Source: Cylicocyclus nassatus
Lineage: Eukaryota; Nematoda; Chromadorea; Rhabditida; Strongylidae
Assembly: GCA_958299035.1 (NCBI GenBank)
Contig: CATQJL010000001.1
Span: forward strand, 33,125,128-33,189,127
DNA length: 64,000 bases
Reading direction: 5' to 3'
In this document: piece after piece, positions 39,476-50,226 of the stretch
Layout: each line of letters opens with the position of its first letter
Numbering within the stretch: the stretch's first letter is position 1
Translations under genes and position numbers: made by a program
The notes under the pieces: model-generated
Databases searched by the model: none
Told to the model about the DNA's origin: nothing
What the model saw: only the letters and a program-made list of their open reading frames with translations

Positions 39476-40886
39476 TGGCCAAACCAAAAAAGCTGTGTAC
39501 CTCGATGCAGTATGAAAACACTGACTTCGAATCTGTCTTCCTTATCTGCTTTAAATTCTGTAGACGAAGCTACAAGCAGTGTTATTGTGGAAAAATCGTA
39601 CATACTGTAAAATTGAGCACAAAAGAAGTGTGGGATTCATACATAATCAAAATGCCTTGCTCTACCGGAGGGTAGCCTATATATCCTTGTTTCATAATAT
39701 TGTGTTTATATGGATATTGTTCTAAAATGGGAGGGAACGTTGCACCCACCCTCATCATTTGGTCATCTCTATCAAACTCTTAGGTAACTCAAATATTTTG
39801 CAAAATCAAACAAAAAACCTGTTTTGATTTTAGTATACACATAAGGCCATCTTTGGGCACTGTTTACGAAATTTGTTCGAAGTGAGAAATATTCATCGAT
39901 GTATTCCGTCTGGAAAAAGATCGAAGATAACTATCAAATATTTGCAAGAATAAAGTCGAAAAGTGACAAATAAGTAAGATTGAATGTTCGTAGTAATAGT
40001 ATAAGGTGCCTGATTTTATTAAAAAATCGAAAAACTAATTAAATGAGCTTCAATTTGAATTCATTTAGTCCCATATTCTGTGCCATTTGATTATTAGAGT
40101 AGCCATTATCGACTTAAATATGTTAAAATTGAATCATATTGCAAGAGAACTTTCCTTATATTGTGTCCTTGACGAAATCACACTATCACTATCACACCTT
40201 AGATTCTTATAGCATTGATTGACTATTTTAAAGACAAGACCACCTGGCCCGATTAAGCGTTTGTGCAAGAAGCAACCCATAAAAATCTGCCGAAGTCTTC
40301 TCTCACAACTTGGCCCCCGATACGGAGGAGTTGCATTGTTTACATGTCGTCGAGACGAGAAAAAAACAACGGACAGCCAAAAAAAACTACGGATAGCCCA
40401 TCAGCAAACAAACGCCAACGGACCAAGTGATCAACGAACACGTGGAAGATTCCGCGTGGGAAGGGGAAGGACATCTATCATTTACATCTCTGAGTGTGGG
40501 AAAAGTAAAGAATTCATGAGAATCGATAATTCTATGGACTTGTAGTAATTGTTTGTACGTAGGACGTGCACCAAAAATTTCAACTTTTCCTTTATCTTAC
40601 AGCCAGAATATTTGCATGTTTATTTGATGCACTTTTTATAAATTTTGAAGCAAAAAAGACCCGCATGTTACATCAATACAAATATGAGAAGAAACTGAAG
40701 TTTATTTTTATTGCTGTTTTTTTATTCTTTATGTATTGATCGAATTTCTTCCCTGTTTTGACCAACTTTTAAGAGAAGACATACAAACGCCAATACATTT
40801 TCCATAAATTGAAACGCCTAATTGATAAGCAAAATTTCGAAGGATTTCATTCACATAAATAGCTCCATTTTGAAAAAAATTTTATA
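39476..40886. other. no gene recognised
   Basis: A 108-codon open frame at 40,219-40,545 has basic composition but no recognisable domain, flanking splice sites or homology cue. Nothing else is supported. Confidence 0.35.
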
Positions 40887-41908
40887 TTAGGTCGTTCCGA
40901 AAGTATTTTAGCTTTTTTCAAACGGTTGCCACAATCGAAGGAACAAACCTTTCTAGAAGATCTTAGTAGCGTTCGATGCAGAATTTCATTCTCTTTCTAA
41001 TGGTTATAAAAATGTTGCAAAACAGTCAATAAGCTTTCAGAAAATAACCAAAGTCTGCGACCCATGCTTTTTGAGATGGTCATGTTTCACGATTTTCTAA
41101 AACTTTCATATCAATCCTCAGAAAGAGTTCAAGTAACGATTCGATAGAGTAAACCTCATAGAATACAGTGCAACTTTTTTCTCTTTTCCATAGCTTGTCA
41201 TACATTTTTAATAGAATTTTAACTGATGCTACCGATTTCCATACTTGGACAGCTAAATCCTTGTAGAACATCAAAGAAAGAGCAGCTCGGGTGCTGTTTG
41301 ATGCAGCATTTTCTCCTCTTTCTAATGGGTGTTTTTTGTTTCCGAATCATTTATTTTTCGGGGATAAAATCATCACAATTCATTTTTTTAAGGAGCCCCA
41401 GGCTGTACCCGGAAAACTCGAAATTTGATATTTCGAATCCGTAAACTCTCATTTGCTTTATAAATTCAATATTAAGTCATATATCATCTTGAAAGTTTGA
41501 AATTCTGAGTAACTACCGATGTTTGGTGCGATTGTGGCTGAGGTGGGACTGCCAAAATCCGATGGCTTTGTTAAAAAAATCTTTTAAAAAATTACGGCGA
41601 GCTACGAGAAAGAGAAAAAAGAAGTACTGTATTCTATGAGGTTTACTCTATCGAATAGTTACTTGAACTCCTTCTGAGGATTGATATGAAGGTTTTAAAA
41701 AATCGTGAAACTTGACCATCTTAAAAAGCATGGGTCGCAGATTTTGGTTATTTTCTGAAAGCTCATTGACTGTTTTGCAACAGTTTTACAACCATTAGAA
41801 AGAGAATAAAATTCTGCATCGAACGCTACCTTGATCTCCTAGAAAGGTATGTTCCTTCGATTGTGGCAACCGTCTGAAAAAAGAGAAAATACTTTCGGAA
41901 CGACCTAA
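40887..41908. mobile_element. mariner-type foldback MITE
   Basis: Ends TTAGGTCGTTCCGAAAGTAT and exact complement flanked by TA. Arms of about 300 bp. The shared motif GATTCGATAGAGTAAACCTC occurs in both arms (41,138; inverted near 41,640). Confidence 0.9.
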
Positions 41909-42881
41909 TATTTTTACCCCTTACTTTTTAAAATCTAAAAATTACTTTTGAAAAGAGAGTTAATTTTCTCTTGGGCAAATTTACCCCCCCCCCACTTTTC
42001 CCTCTTCGTCGCCACCGAACCGTCAACGTGCACCAACAAACGAATTAGTGAGTATTTTTTTTCTTACGCTCATCACACTGTTCTATCAAAATAATATCTA
42101 ATCCTTTCAGAAAATAAGATGTGTACAAATAACAATCCAATATTTGAAAAGTCCTGCAAACAGTCCCGTTGATATAAATTTTCTTATATCTAGATTCAAT
42201 TAATAAAATAAACTAATCCGAGAACCGACATCCGAAAACCGAGAACCGAGATTTCGATTTTCTTTATATGTCTTATTTTTTCTGAAACCGAGAAAATTTT
42301 CAAAGTAACACCCATGATTTTTTTCTCTTTCATTTTGCAGCAGCAAAATTTTTAAAAATGTAATTTTTTACCTTTTCCACTTCTTCTTTATAAAATGCCA
42401 TCCGTGTTTTTCCGAGAACCGAGATCCGAGAAACGAGATTCTCGAAAGTTTTTATTTTTCTTTTCCAATTTTTTAGGGTTTATGTAATAATCGAGATCCG
42501 TAAGTACTCTTCAGACTTTGGACATGTTCGCTTAGCTAGCTCAAAATAAACCTAAGGTATACCTAAGCCCTACATAAATATTTTTATTTTTGTTAGGCGC
42601 TTCCATAAATCAAATCGCTATTACACCTGGCGTGGAATGCTGACCTCCACAATAATTCAAACTGCGCAACTGTCCACTCGCGCTTACCGCTAGGCAATTT
42701 AAGAATGCAACTGTTGTAAGCATTAAACAAAGCAAATAAGGCGGCGCGCATTAAAAAGGAAAATTTATGACCCCCCCCTCAGTACTTTCCAATGCCTGGG
42801 ACCCCGCCAACTGTGGCTTACACTATAATTACGACACTATTTTCCGATACAATGCATTAAACAGTCCCATTAAGTAGTTTA

Positions 42882-44857
42882 TCAAAAAAACAACAACAAC
42901 CAGTAATAGAGTAAACATACAGACATCACTAAAGCCCCTATATTTATGTCTTTTCCGCGGGAATTGCACGTCTCTTTAAGAGAGTCGCAATGCAGACTTT
43001 CTAATTTCACTTGCGAGATCCCAGCTAAATTCCTCAGAAGGAATTTGGCGAAATTTTTTGAGCGTTCGCTGTACGAATAACCTTTACCGTGAACATTGCA
43101 TAATTCTTCCAGAGAGTCACAATGGCTGCTATCCAGTGTTACTCGCTTTATTCCAGCCAGATTCCTTTTCAGGAATATGAAGAGTTGCTCAGGCATCGGC
43201 ATGCATCGTCCATAGTTCACTAAGTGCTCTTCACCCATCGTAGTCCTTAGCCACGGGTGATCGGCGCGACCCTTTTTGTCTTCTCGAAAGATATTGAATC
43301 TTTTCCTTTTTGTAGTCCTGGACTGGTAGAGCATCTCTTCCTCTTCTTCTGGGTGAAGGGCGCGGACCCTGGTCCGGTGCATCTCCAGTGCCATGGGGAG
43401 CACATCATGCATCCTTTGCAAGTCCCTCACCATTCGAGATCCTAAATATACATAAATTAAAAAAAAAATTTCTGTAAAATTGAGCAAATTGTTAATTTTT
43501 TTCCTCTCTCCCCAATAAACATACTTCCTCTGCTGCCTTCGTAGAATTCAGCCTTCTTGAAGCGGTTGTCCCACAGCCGCTGCTCCGTTGCACAGCCTGT
43601 ATTTGGCGCCCGTGCGGAACTGCTCTTCCAGTTGTTCTATCCTTTCTAGGGACTGAGTCATATGTAGCTCAGCCCTTGTGGCAGCACTGGACACTGTCAT
43701 GGGTTCAACCGAAGCTCTCCCGGAGGATGGCGTCTTAAAAGCACACGATGAGATAAAATATAATAAAACAATTCTATTCTTTCTTCTCTTTCGTTTTTTT
43801 GAATCAAAAGAAGGATTTCTTTCCTTTTTTCTCTTCCAAAATACGTATAAAAGTAATGTAAAATTTATATATTAGGTGGGTGCAAAAGTTCTTGCGCCGA
43901 ATTTTCAAAAAATCATAACTTCCTTGCCACTCCATGGATTTTCTTGATTTTAATTTCATCTAAAAGAGGAAACCATTCCCTTTACAACGGTACCTTTGCT
44001 GTGAAGCGTCGTTAGAAAGTTCCAAGCTAGCAGCAATTGAAGGAAAGTAGTCAAGATCGACATTTTTCAAGCTGGTTCACGAAAAATTCTGCAAGTATTC
44101 TTATTTGATAGAGAAAATTTTGCACATTACAGTGGTATTTTTTTCATTGATTAAAACGAAGTAGATCGAGAGTTAGAAGCAATTAAAGAGAATTTCTTTA
44201 GTTTTGCAATTTTTGAGCACAATCAAAAAAGCTTGAAAACGTCACAGAATAGGCGAAAAAGTCATAAACATGGGTATTGTGATCTTTCCTTTCTAGCTGA
44301 GCGAAAATCGTGCCAATCGGGAGCAATTTTTATTTTTCGTGATTTATTCGGATTTTCGGGTCTGCGTTTTTCACGAAAATGAAAATTGCTCCCGATTGGC
44401 ACGATTTTCGCTCAGCTAGAAAGGGGAAGTCACAAAACCCATGTTTATGACTTTTTCGCCTGTTCTGTGACGTTTTCAAGCTTGCAGAATTTTTCGTGAT
44501 CCCAGCTTAAAAAATGTCGATCTTGACTAATTTCCTTCAATTGCTTTTAACTCTCAAACTTACCAACGCTAATTCATGGCAAAGGCACCGCTATAAAGAA
44601 AAAGGTTTTCTCTTTCAAACAGAAATAAATGTAAAAAATTCCACCAAGAACGAAGGAAGTTATGGTTTTTTGAAAATTCGGCGCAAGAACTTTTGCACCC
44701 ACCTAATACTTACATATGCCGGACTAATGCTCCGGACAAGATCCTCCATGGTTGGCAAGGAGGAGTTTCGCACAGCTTCCCTTGCTGCTTCGCGGATTTC
44801 CAGCTCCGCTTTCCAGGCTGTTTGACGGGCAGATCCTCCATTTCCGTTGGTGAACAT
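42882..44857 (-). pseudogene. unrecognised three-exon gene, copy 1, one frame break
   Basis: Exons 44714-44857, 43525-43733 and 42882-43441, with GT donors and AG acceptors. Exon 1 starts MFTNGNGGSARQ. Exon 2 has a heptad-like stretch (LERIEQLEEQF) that could form a short coiled coil. Exon 3 has an acidic run (HPEEEEE), a basic stretch (KRKRFN) and a tandem duplicate of about 40 residues (HCDSLEELCN / HCDSLKETCN). Exon 2 changes frame in the middle: removing one base near the AAA of CCAAATACAGG would restore the reading and the phase into exon 3, while as written it stops near 43,548. The true C-terminus is uncertain. No family recognised; a cellular gene or the ORF of a repeat unit are both possible. 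Confidence 0.5.
43872..44706. mobile_element. mariner-type foldback MITE in intron 1 of the unknown gene
   Basis: Ends TTAGGTGGGTGCAAAAGTTC and exact complement, TA flanks. The right end lies 7 bp from the end of exon 1, so the TA duplication includes position +6 of the splice donor GTAAGT. Confidence 0.9.
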
Positions 44858-45189
44858 TGTTAATTGTTGAGGGATATTTGAGATCGGTTACTGAAACAGG
44901 AAAAAATAAACATAACTCAAAAGTTAAAATTACAAACCTGTGCAGAACATTTTCTAGAGCTGTTGACTGTAAGAAAAACAGAAGTAAGAATGATACCTAA
45001 ATTATGCAATAATAATTGGGCGTATAAGGGTTGTAAATTTACCTCACCAGAGCGTCGAAGCAGATTTCGTCATTGGGCGAAAACGGCAGCAGCGACTCAT
45101 TTATTGCAACTGTAATAACTAGCTATAACTATTCATATTCGTATTTATAAATGAACACCATTGTATTTATAAAATATATATATTGATAT

Positions 45190-45900
45190 ATATATTTTTC
45201 AATACCAGGTCATTGACTTTACACTTTCCGACTGTAATAACTAGCTCCGCCCACCCAATGTAACTCTTCCGTTGGCCCGCCCACCCAGCACCGAGCTCGT
45301 GCCATTCCACTCTTGGTGCCCACACAGTTGGTCGTCAAGCTCTCGCTCTTCGAAGTCCCCAGCCCAGCAACCAATCGAGCAACCAGCCAAGTACCGTAGC
45401 CCAGCAACCAATCGAGCTCATCCATCCACCGTACTCAGCGAAACGACGAATATGATAGGGTGCGAATCTATTGCTGAATTCTTCCTTTTCTTATTTTTTC
45501 TCATATTTTCTTTCTCTTGTTCTTTTCTTTTCTCCTTCTAGTGTTGGTTGCTAAGCATCAATGTTAAACTTAAGTATTGTCAAGTAGTTTAAAAAATTTC
45601 TCTTTTCCCACATTTCTTTTTCTCAGCTCAAAATTTTCTTCACTTCTTTTGAAAAAAAACCAAAGAACTGTCGGGTCCAATCAGCTGTCCCTCCCCTTGG
45701 AGCGGGTTGTAAAGCCCGCTGGAGGACAGTGACCCCCGACGACCGCTACTAGCAGGTTGCCCCCTGCGGCCTCTTCCCCTTTTCCCCACTTCCCCTCTAT
45801 ATATCTTAAATAATAAATATTAGTAAATAAGACTTATGTACTTATCGCTACACATCAGGTAAAGGACCTGCAGACCTTTAACCTGACATGGAGGACCCGG
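45190..45900 (-). repeat. possible solo LTR or 5' region of duplicated unit
   Basis: On the minus strand a segment starts TGTCAGGTTAAAGGTCTGCA (45,889) and runs through an AATAAT-rich and then GC-rich stretch. The first 65 bp recur at 48,796-48,859 upstream of the unit-2 gene. The first 32 bp form a near palindrome (TCAGGTaAAGGaCCTGCAG). An LTR is one reading; I could not define the other end. Confidence 0.35.
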
Positions 45901-46422
45901 GAAGATTTGAATTTATCCCTCCCCCCTGTTTCTTTAGCTTGAAAAAATTTTTTTTTCTTCTTTTACCCCCCTATTTTTTAGAATTCTAAAAATTATTTTT
46001 GAAAAGAGAATTAACTTTCTCTTGGGCAAATTTATTCCCCCCCCCTTTACCTCTTCGTCTCCAACGAATTGTCGACGGACACAAACGAACGAATTAGTGA
46101 GTATTTTTTTTACACATATCGACACTGTTCTATTAAAAAGAATGTCTAATCCTTTCAGAAAAATAAAATATGTACAAAAATCACCTAATATTTGAAAAAA
46201 AGTCCTGCGAACAGTCCCAACGTCGATCAAAAAATTTCCTAAATCTAGATTTGTAACTAATAAAATAAATCAATCCGAGAACCGAGATTTCGATTTTCTT
46301 TCCCCCTTTCTTTTTTTGAAACCGGAAATTTTTGGAGTAACATCCATGATTTTTTCCCCCTCCCTTTTGCAACCGCAAAATTTTTGAAACCGCAAATTTT
46401 TTTTTATTCTCTTACTTCGTCA

Positions 46423-47353
46423 TCTTATATATAAAGCTGAATGTCTGTTTGTCTGTCTGTATGTATGTGTGTACGTATGTTCCGAATAGAAAATTCCATT
46501 TCTGAACCGATCCGGACCAAACTTGGCACACATACACTTCGGGCCCCGGCGGGTGTCATAGGCTACTTTTCGTCATCGATCAATATCGATTTTATCGATT
46601 TTTATCGATTTTTTTGCAGAGTTCACCTACGGGGCTGGGAGTTGGCACAGGGGGATAATCGAGCATGGGGATCCCGAATACAATATTGGTTTTCAGGATT
46701 ATCGATTACTTTTATCGATTTTATCGATTTTTTTGCAAAGTTTGAGCTACGGGGCTGGGAGTTCGCACAGGGGGGTAATCGAGCATGGGGATTCCGAATA
46801 CAATATTGGTTTCGGGATTATCGATTACTTTTATCGATTTTATCGATTTTTTTGCAAAGTTTGAGCTAGGGGGCTGAGAGTTGGCACAGGGGGGTAATCG
46901 AGCATGCTGATCATCCCCAAGGGGGGTGATCAGCATGCTCGATTACACCCCTGTGCCAAATTCCAGTCCCCTAGCTCAAATTTTCAAAAAATTGATAAAA
47001 TCGATAAAAGTAATGGACGATCCTGAAAACTAATATCGTGTTCTTAATCAGCATGCTCGATTACCCCCCTGTGCAAAATCCCAGCCTCGCATGTCAAAAT
47101 TTACAAAAAATCGATAAGATCAATAAAAGTAATCGATAATTCTGAAAACTAATATTGTATTCGGAACCCCCATGCTCACTTCCCCCTGTACCAACTCCTA
47201 GCCCTGCAGGTCAACTCTGCAAAAAAAATCGATAAAAATCGGTAAAATCGACATCGATCGATAACGAAAAGTGGACTGTGACACCCGCCGGGGCCCGAAG
47301 TGTATGTGTGCCAAGTTTGGTCCGGATACGGCGGAGCCGGGTAAGCCAGCTAG
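46423..47353 (+). mobile_element. non-autonomous Helitron H2 (931 bp)
   Basis: Same ends as H1: A then TCTTATATATAAAGCTGAAT, and 3' hairpin CGGCGGAGCCG plus CCAGCTAG before T. A GTCTGT microsatellite follows the 5' end. Sub-terminal inverted repeats (GGTCCGG...CCGGCGGGTGTCA) bracket a roughly 700-bp insertion of tandem and inverted units. Confidence 0.9.
46575..47270. repeat. three direct plus three inverted 120-bp units inside H2
   Basis: The unit of about 120 bp (TATCGATTACTTTTATCG, GGGGCTGGGAGTT, GTAATCGAGCATG, CAATATTGGTTT) occurs three times forward (46,595-46,919) and three times inverted (46,920-47,265), so the block is a large imperfect palindrome centred near 46,920. Confidence 0.85.
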
Positions 47354-47958
47354 TTACAAATATAATCCCTGCTATTTTTTCCCGACAACCGAGATCCGAG
47401 ATCCGAGAACCGAGAACCGAGATCCGAGATCCGAGATTTTCGAAAAGTTTTTATTTTTTTCTCTTCTTTTAATTTTTTTAGGTCTAAGTAATCATAAAAA
47501 AATGGTAATTACGTTTCAGACAATGGACTTGTTCGCTTAGCTAGCTCAAAATCAAACCTAAGGTATACCTAAGCCCTACATAAATATTTTTATTTATGTT
47601 AGGCGCTTCAATTAATCAAATTGCTATTACACCTAGCTTGGAATGTTGACCTCCGGAATAGTTTAAACCGCGCAACTGTCCACACGCGCTTATCCCCCAG
47701 GAAATTACGAGCGCAACTGCTATCAACATTAAATAAAGCAATTAATTTGGCGGCGCGCATCAACAAGGATTATTTACGACCCCCTAATATTTCCTAACGG
47801 CTATGACCCCACCAACTGTGGCCTACACTTTGATTACAACATTATTTTGGTGCAATAAATTACACACTTATAATAAGTAGTTTATTCAAAAAAAAACAGC
47901 AATAGATTAAAATAAATTACAAACACTAGTAAATCCGCTAAATGTATTTGTATTTTTT

Positions 47959-48520
47959 TCAACAAGCCTTGCACGCTTCTTTCAGAGAATCGCAGTGCAG
48001 ATTTTCCAACTGCACCTCGGAAATCCCCCAAATTCCTCAGTAGGAATTTGGCGAAATTTTCCGGCAGTGGAGCTGCTCGCCCATATTTCACCATCCGAAA
48101 TGCGCCCATGTGCACGCGCACCCAGGGATGGTCCGCGCGCCATAGTTTGTCCGGGCGGTGAAGGTTGAATCTCTTTCGCTGGCCCGACCTCATAGGGGCT
48201 GAAAAGAAAATTTTTCTTTATTACCTGCCAAATTAAAAAAAATTTTTTTGGTGTTTTCCACTTCAAAAAAATAATAATAAAACAAAAAGAAACCCACCGA
48301 AAAAGAACTCGTCCCGGTCGGTGGTCACGCGGACCATGCCTTCACCGTGCGTGATGATTTCTATAAAGGTTTCCACCACGTTCCCCTTCTGGAGGAAGTG
48401 GTGGAGTAGTTCTTCCTCCTCCTCCGGATGCAGGGCGCGCAGCTTGGCCCTATGCGTTTCGAGGGCCTTGGGCAGCACGTTGTGTACTGCCCGTAAATCC
48501 CTCACCATGCGGGTGAGATT
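47959..48520 (-). pseudogene. unrecognised gene, copy 2, truncated and frame-broken
   Basis: Exon pieces 48298-48520 and about 47959-48198 match exon 3 of copy 1 (MVRDL..HNVLPKALETHR, HPEEEEE, KRFN...RADHPW, NFAKFLLRNL). A possible 99-bp intron separates them; copy 1 has no intron there. Near 48,025 a five-G run shifts the frame; with one base fewer it would read on through the conserved HCDSLKEAC to a stop. Exons 1-2 are absent upstream, so this copy is probably dead. Confidence 0.55.
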
Positions 48521-48939
48521 CTAAATATACGTAATTTGAAATAAAAATTTTTTTCCTACATAAAATGAATTAGAAAAAATTTTTTCTCCTAATTTGAATC
48601 AAAATTATTATTTTTTTTAATCAAAATAAACATACCCTACCGTAAGAGGAGCAGAAGTAAGTATGATGCCTAACTTATGCAATAATATTGGGCATATAAG
48701 GGTTGTAAATTTACATGTCACAGGGCTGTAAATTTTACCTTACCAGAGCGTCCTCCAGAAGCAGACTTCGCCATTGGGCGAAAACGGCAGCAAGTAAATA
48801 AGACTTATGGACTTACCGCTACACATCAGGTAAAGGACCTGCAGACCTTTAACCTGACAGAACAACATTTTGACAGACTTACATGAGCAGTAATTCTAGT
48901 CAATTTTCAAGGCCTTGTGATGGAAGTGAGTGAGAATCA

Positions 48940-49790
48940 AATAAAAGAAGACAAAGGTCGTATTCACATATCTCACACCTCAACTAGTTCAAGACGAACC
49001 TCAAAGTCGCTTAACTAGTCCTATTCAACGTGCACGTAGTGCACCTCCTCCTGATAGTTCTTCTTTAGAATCTTTCAATTCTTCTCCTCTTTTGAGCTCA
49101 TCTATTTCGGATAAATCACTCAGTACACCACACCCAACTAAACCGCGCTCTAACTCACCTCAACCAGTAATCCAATTCACAGTCACCTCAGCTAGTCGAT
49201 TCACAACTAAACTCATCTCAACAAGTATCACCTAAGCCAAACACCTCAGCCACTGCTTCCTAAGATTTTAGAGCCCCTACCTGGAGATAAAAATTCACAG
49301 TTTCAAGAAAAACAATCTTCAGTTTCTACCGAAAACTTAGTTACCGTAATCCAAAAACATCTGCCAACTTATGCACCACATCCAACTACGTAGTCCTGTC
49401 GCCACTTTTTGAATCACAGCCAACTACAATAACTCAGAAAAACAGAAAACAGACACCAACTTTTGCGCCACATCCCGTTACAGTTCTTCACAATCAACCA
49501 TAAACTTTTGTACCGTATTCAAACACAGTACCCCAAGAGCAAGTATCAACTTTTGCGCCACATCCAACCACAGTAGTCCAAGAGCAACCGATACCTTTCG
49601 TACCAACTTCAAGTACAGTATGCCTAGAGCAATCACATACTTTTGTAATACATCCAACTAATTCAAGAACAACAGCCAATTTTCGTACCTCACCCAGCAA
49701 CAGTAATTCAAGTGCAATTACAGCAAATTCCGCACTTCAATCAAGCACCAATAACCCAGCCAAACCAAACTTCACTTCTTACACCTAGAT
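48940..49790 (+). pseudogene. decayed Pro/Gln/Thr-rich repeat protein gene
   Basis: One frame at about 48,985-49,200 reads Ser/Pro-rich (SAPPPDSSSLESFNSSPL). Then a roughly 42-bp periodic segment (about 49,340-49,700) encodes a 14-residue repeat like TFAPHPTTVVQEQP, interrupted by stops and frame changes. No start or splice sites can be fixed. It may derive from a disordered host protein or a retroelement gag-like protein. Confidence 0.5.
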
Positions 49791-49794
49791 TGGC

Positions 49795-49975
49795 ACAGCA
49801 CAATGCCCCGCACACAGAGCAACTATACGATAGGGCGCCTACAGGTGGGGTGCCAAGACCGTGAACTGGCCGCCCGAGTCGCCCGATTTGAACTCAATTG
49901 TATTGATTTGGGGCAGTATGAAAACTCATATTCGGCCACCTCTCTTGTTTCTTGTATAATCTTACATTTAAATGT
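49795..49975 (+). pseudogene. Tc1-type transposase fragment
   Basis: The frame from 49,861 reads VNWPPESPDLNSI...IWGSMK, matching the conserved W-P-x-x-SPDLNPIE-x-x-W block at the last acidic residue of Tc1-family DDE transposases; here PIE is changed to SIV, removing the catalytic Glu. Just upstream another frame reads QHNAPHT, like the second acidic motif QDNAPxH with Asp lost. Frame change plus lost acids mean it is inactive. Confidence 0.7.
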
Positions 49976-50038
49976 TTCAATCGTCAACACCTTCAAAAAT
50001 TGCGGAGCTAGAAGAATCCATTCGGTCATACAGTTGTA

Positions 50039-50226
50039 GCGGTGGAATCCGCAAAATTGCGGGATTTGCGGGATTCGCGGGATTTATTTTTAACTTCTTC
50101 TAAAACAATTTTATTTGAAATTTGCAAGAATATTTGGCTTCAGCTTAAAAAGACGAATCTTTTAGTGTACATTATGCCCGTTTTTGAACCTGCAAACCCC
50201 GCAATTTTGGTCGGATTCCACCGCCA
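50039..50226. mobile_element. 188-bp MITE
   Basis: Ends GCGGTGGAATCCG and complement CGGATTCCACCGC, with arms continuing as AAATTGCGGG-like words. Internal AT-rich core. Superfamily not assigned. Confidence 0.7.

Larger units (their letters stand above)
41930..45120. repeat. direct duplication, unit 1
   Basis: Matches unit 2 (45,950-48,860) in the same orientation: AAAAATTACTTTTGAAAAGA plus a poly-C tract at the left edge, ACCGAGATCCGAGA repeats, the TTAGGCGCTTCCATAAAT region (42,593), the gene, and the upstream CCGTTTTCGCCCAATG block. Confidence 0.8.
45950..48860. repeat. direct duplication, unit 2 (with Helitron)
   Basis: Second copy of the 41,930-45,120 unit, lacking exons 1-2 of the gene and carrying Helitron H2 between its left-edge repeats and the rest. 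Confidence 0.8.

Noticed and set aside
39316..39675. 119-codon plus-strand frame
   Set aside because: Mostly within a truncated mariner-type element shared with 36,200-36,360.
40219..40545. 108-codon plus-strand frame as a gene
   Set aside because: No domain, splice signal or repeat-independent support.
46441..46869. 142-codon plus-strand frame
   Set aside because: Lies across Helitron H2 and its tandem units; repeats rather than gene structure explain it.
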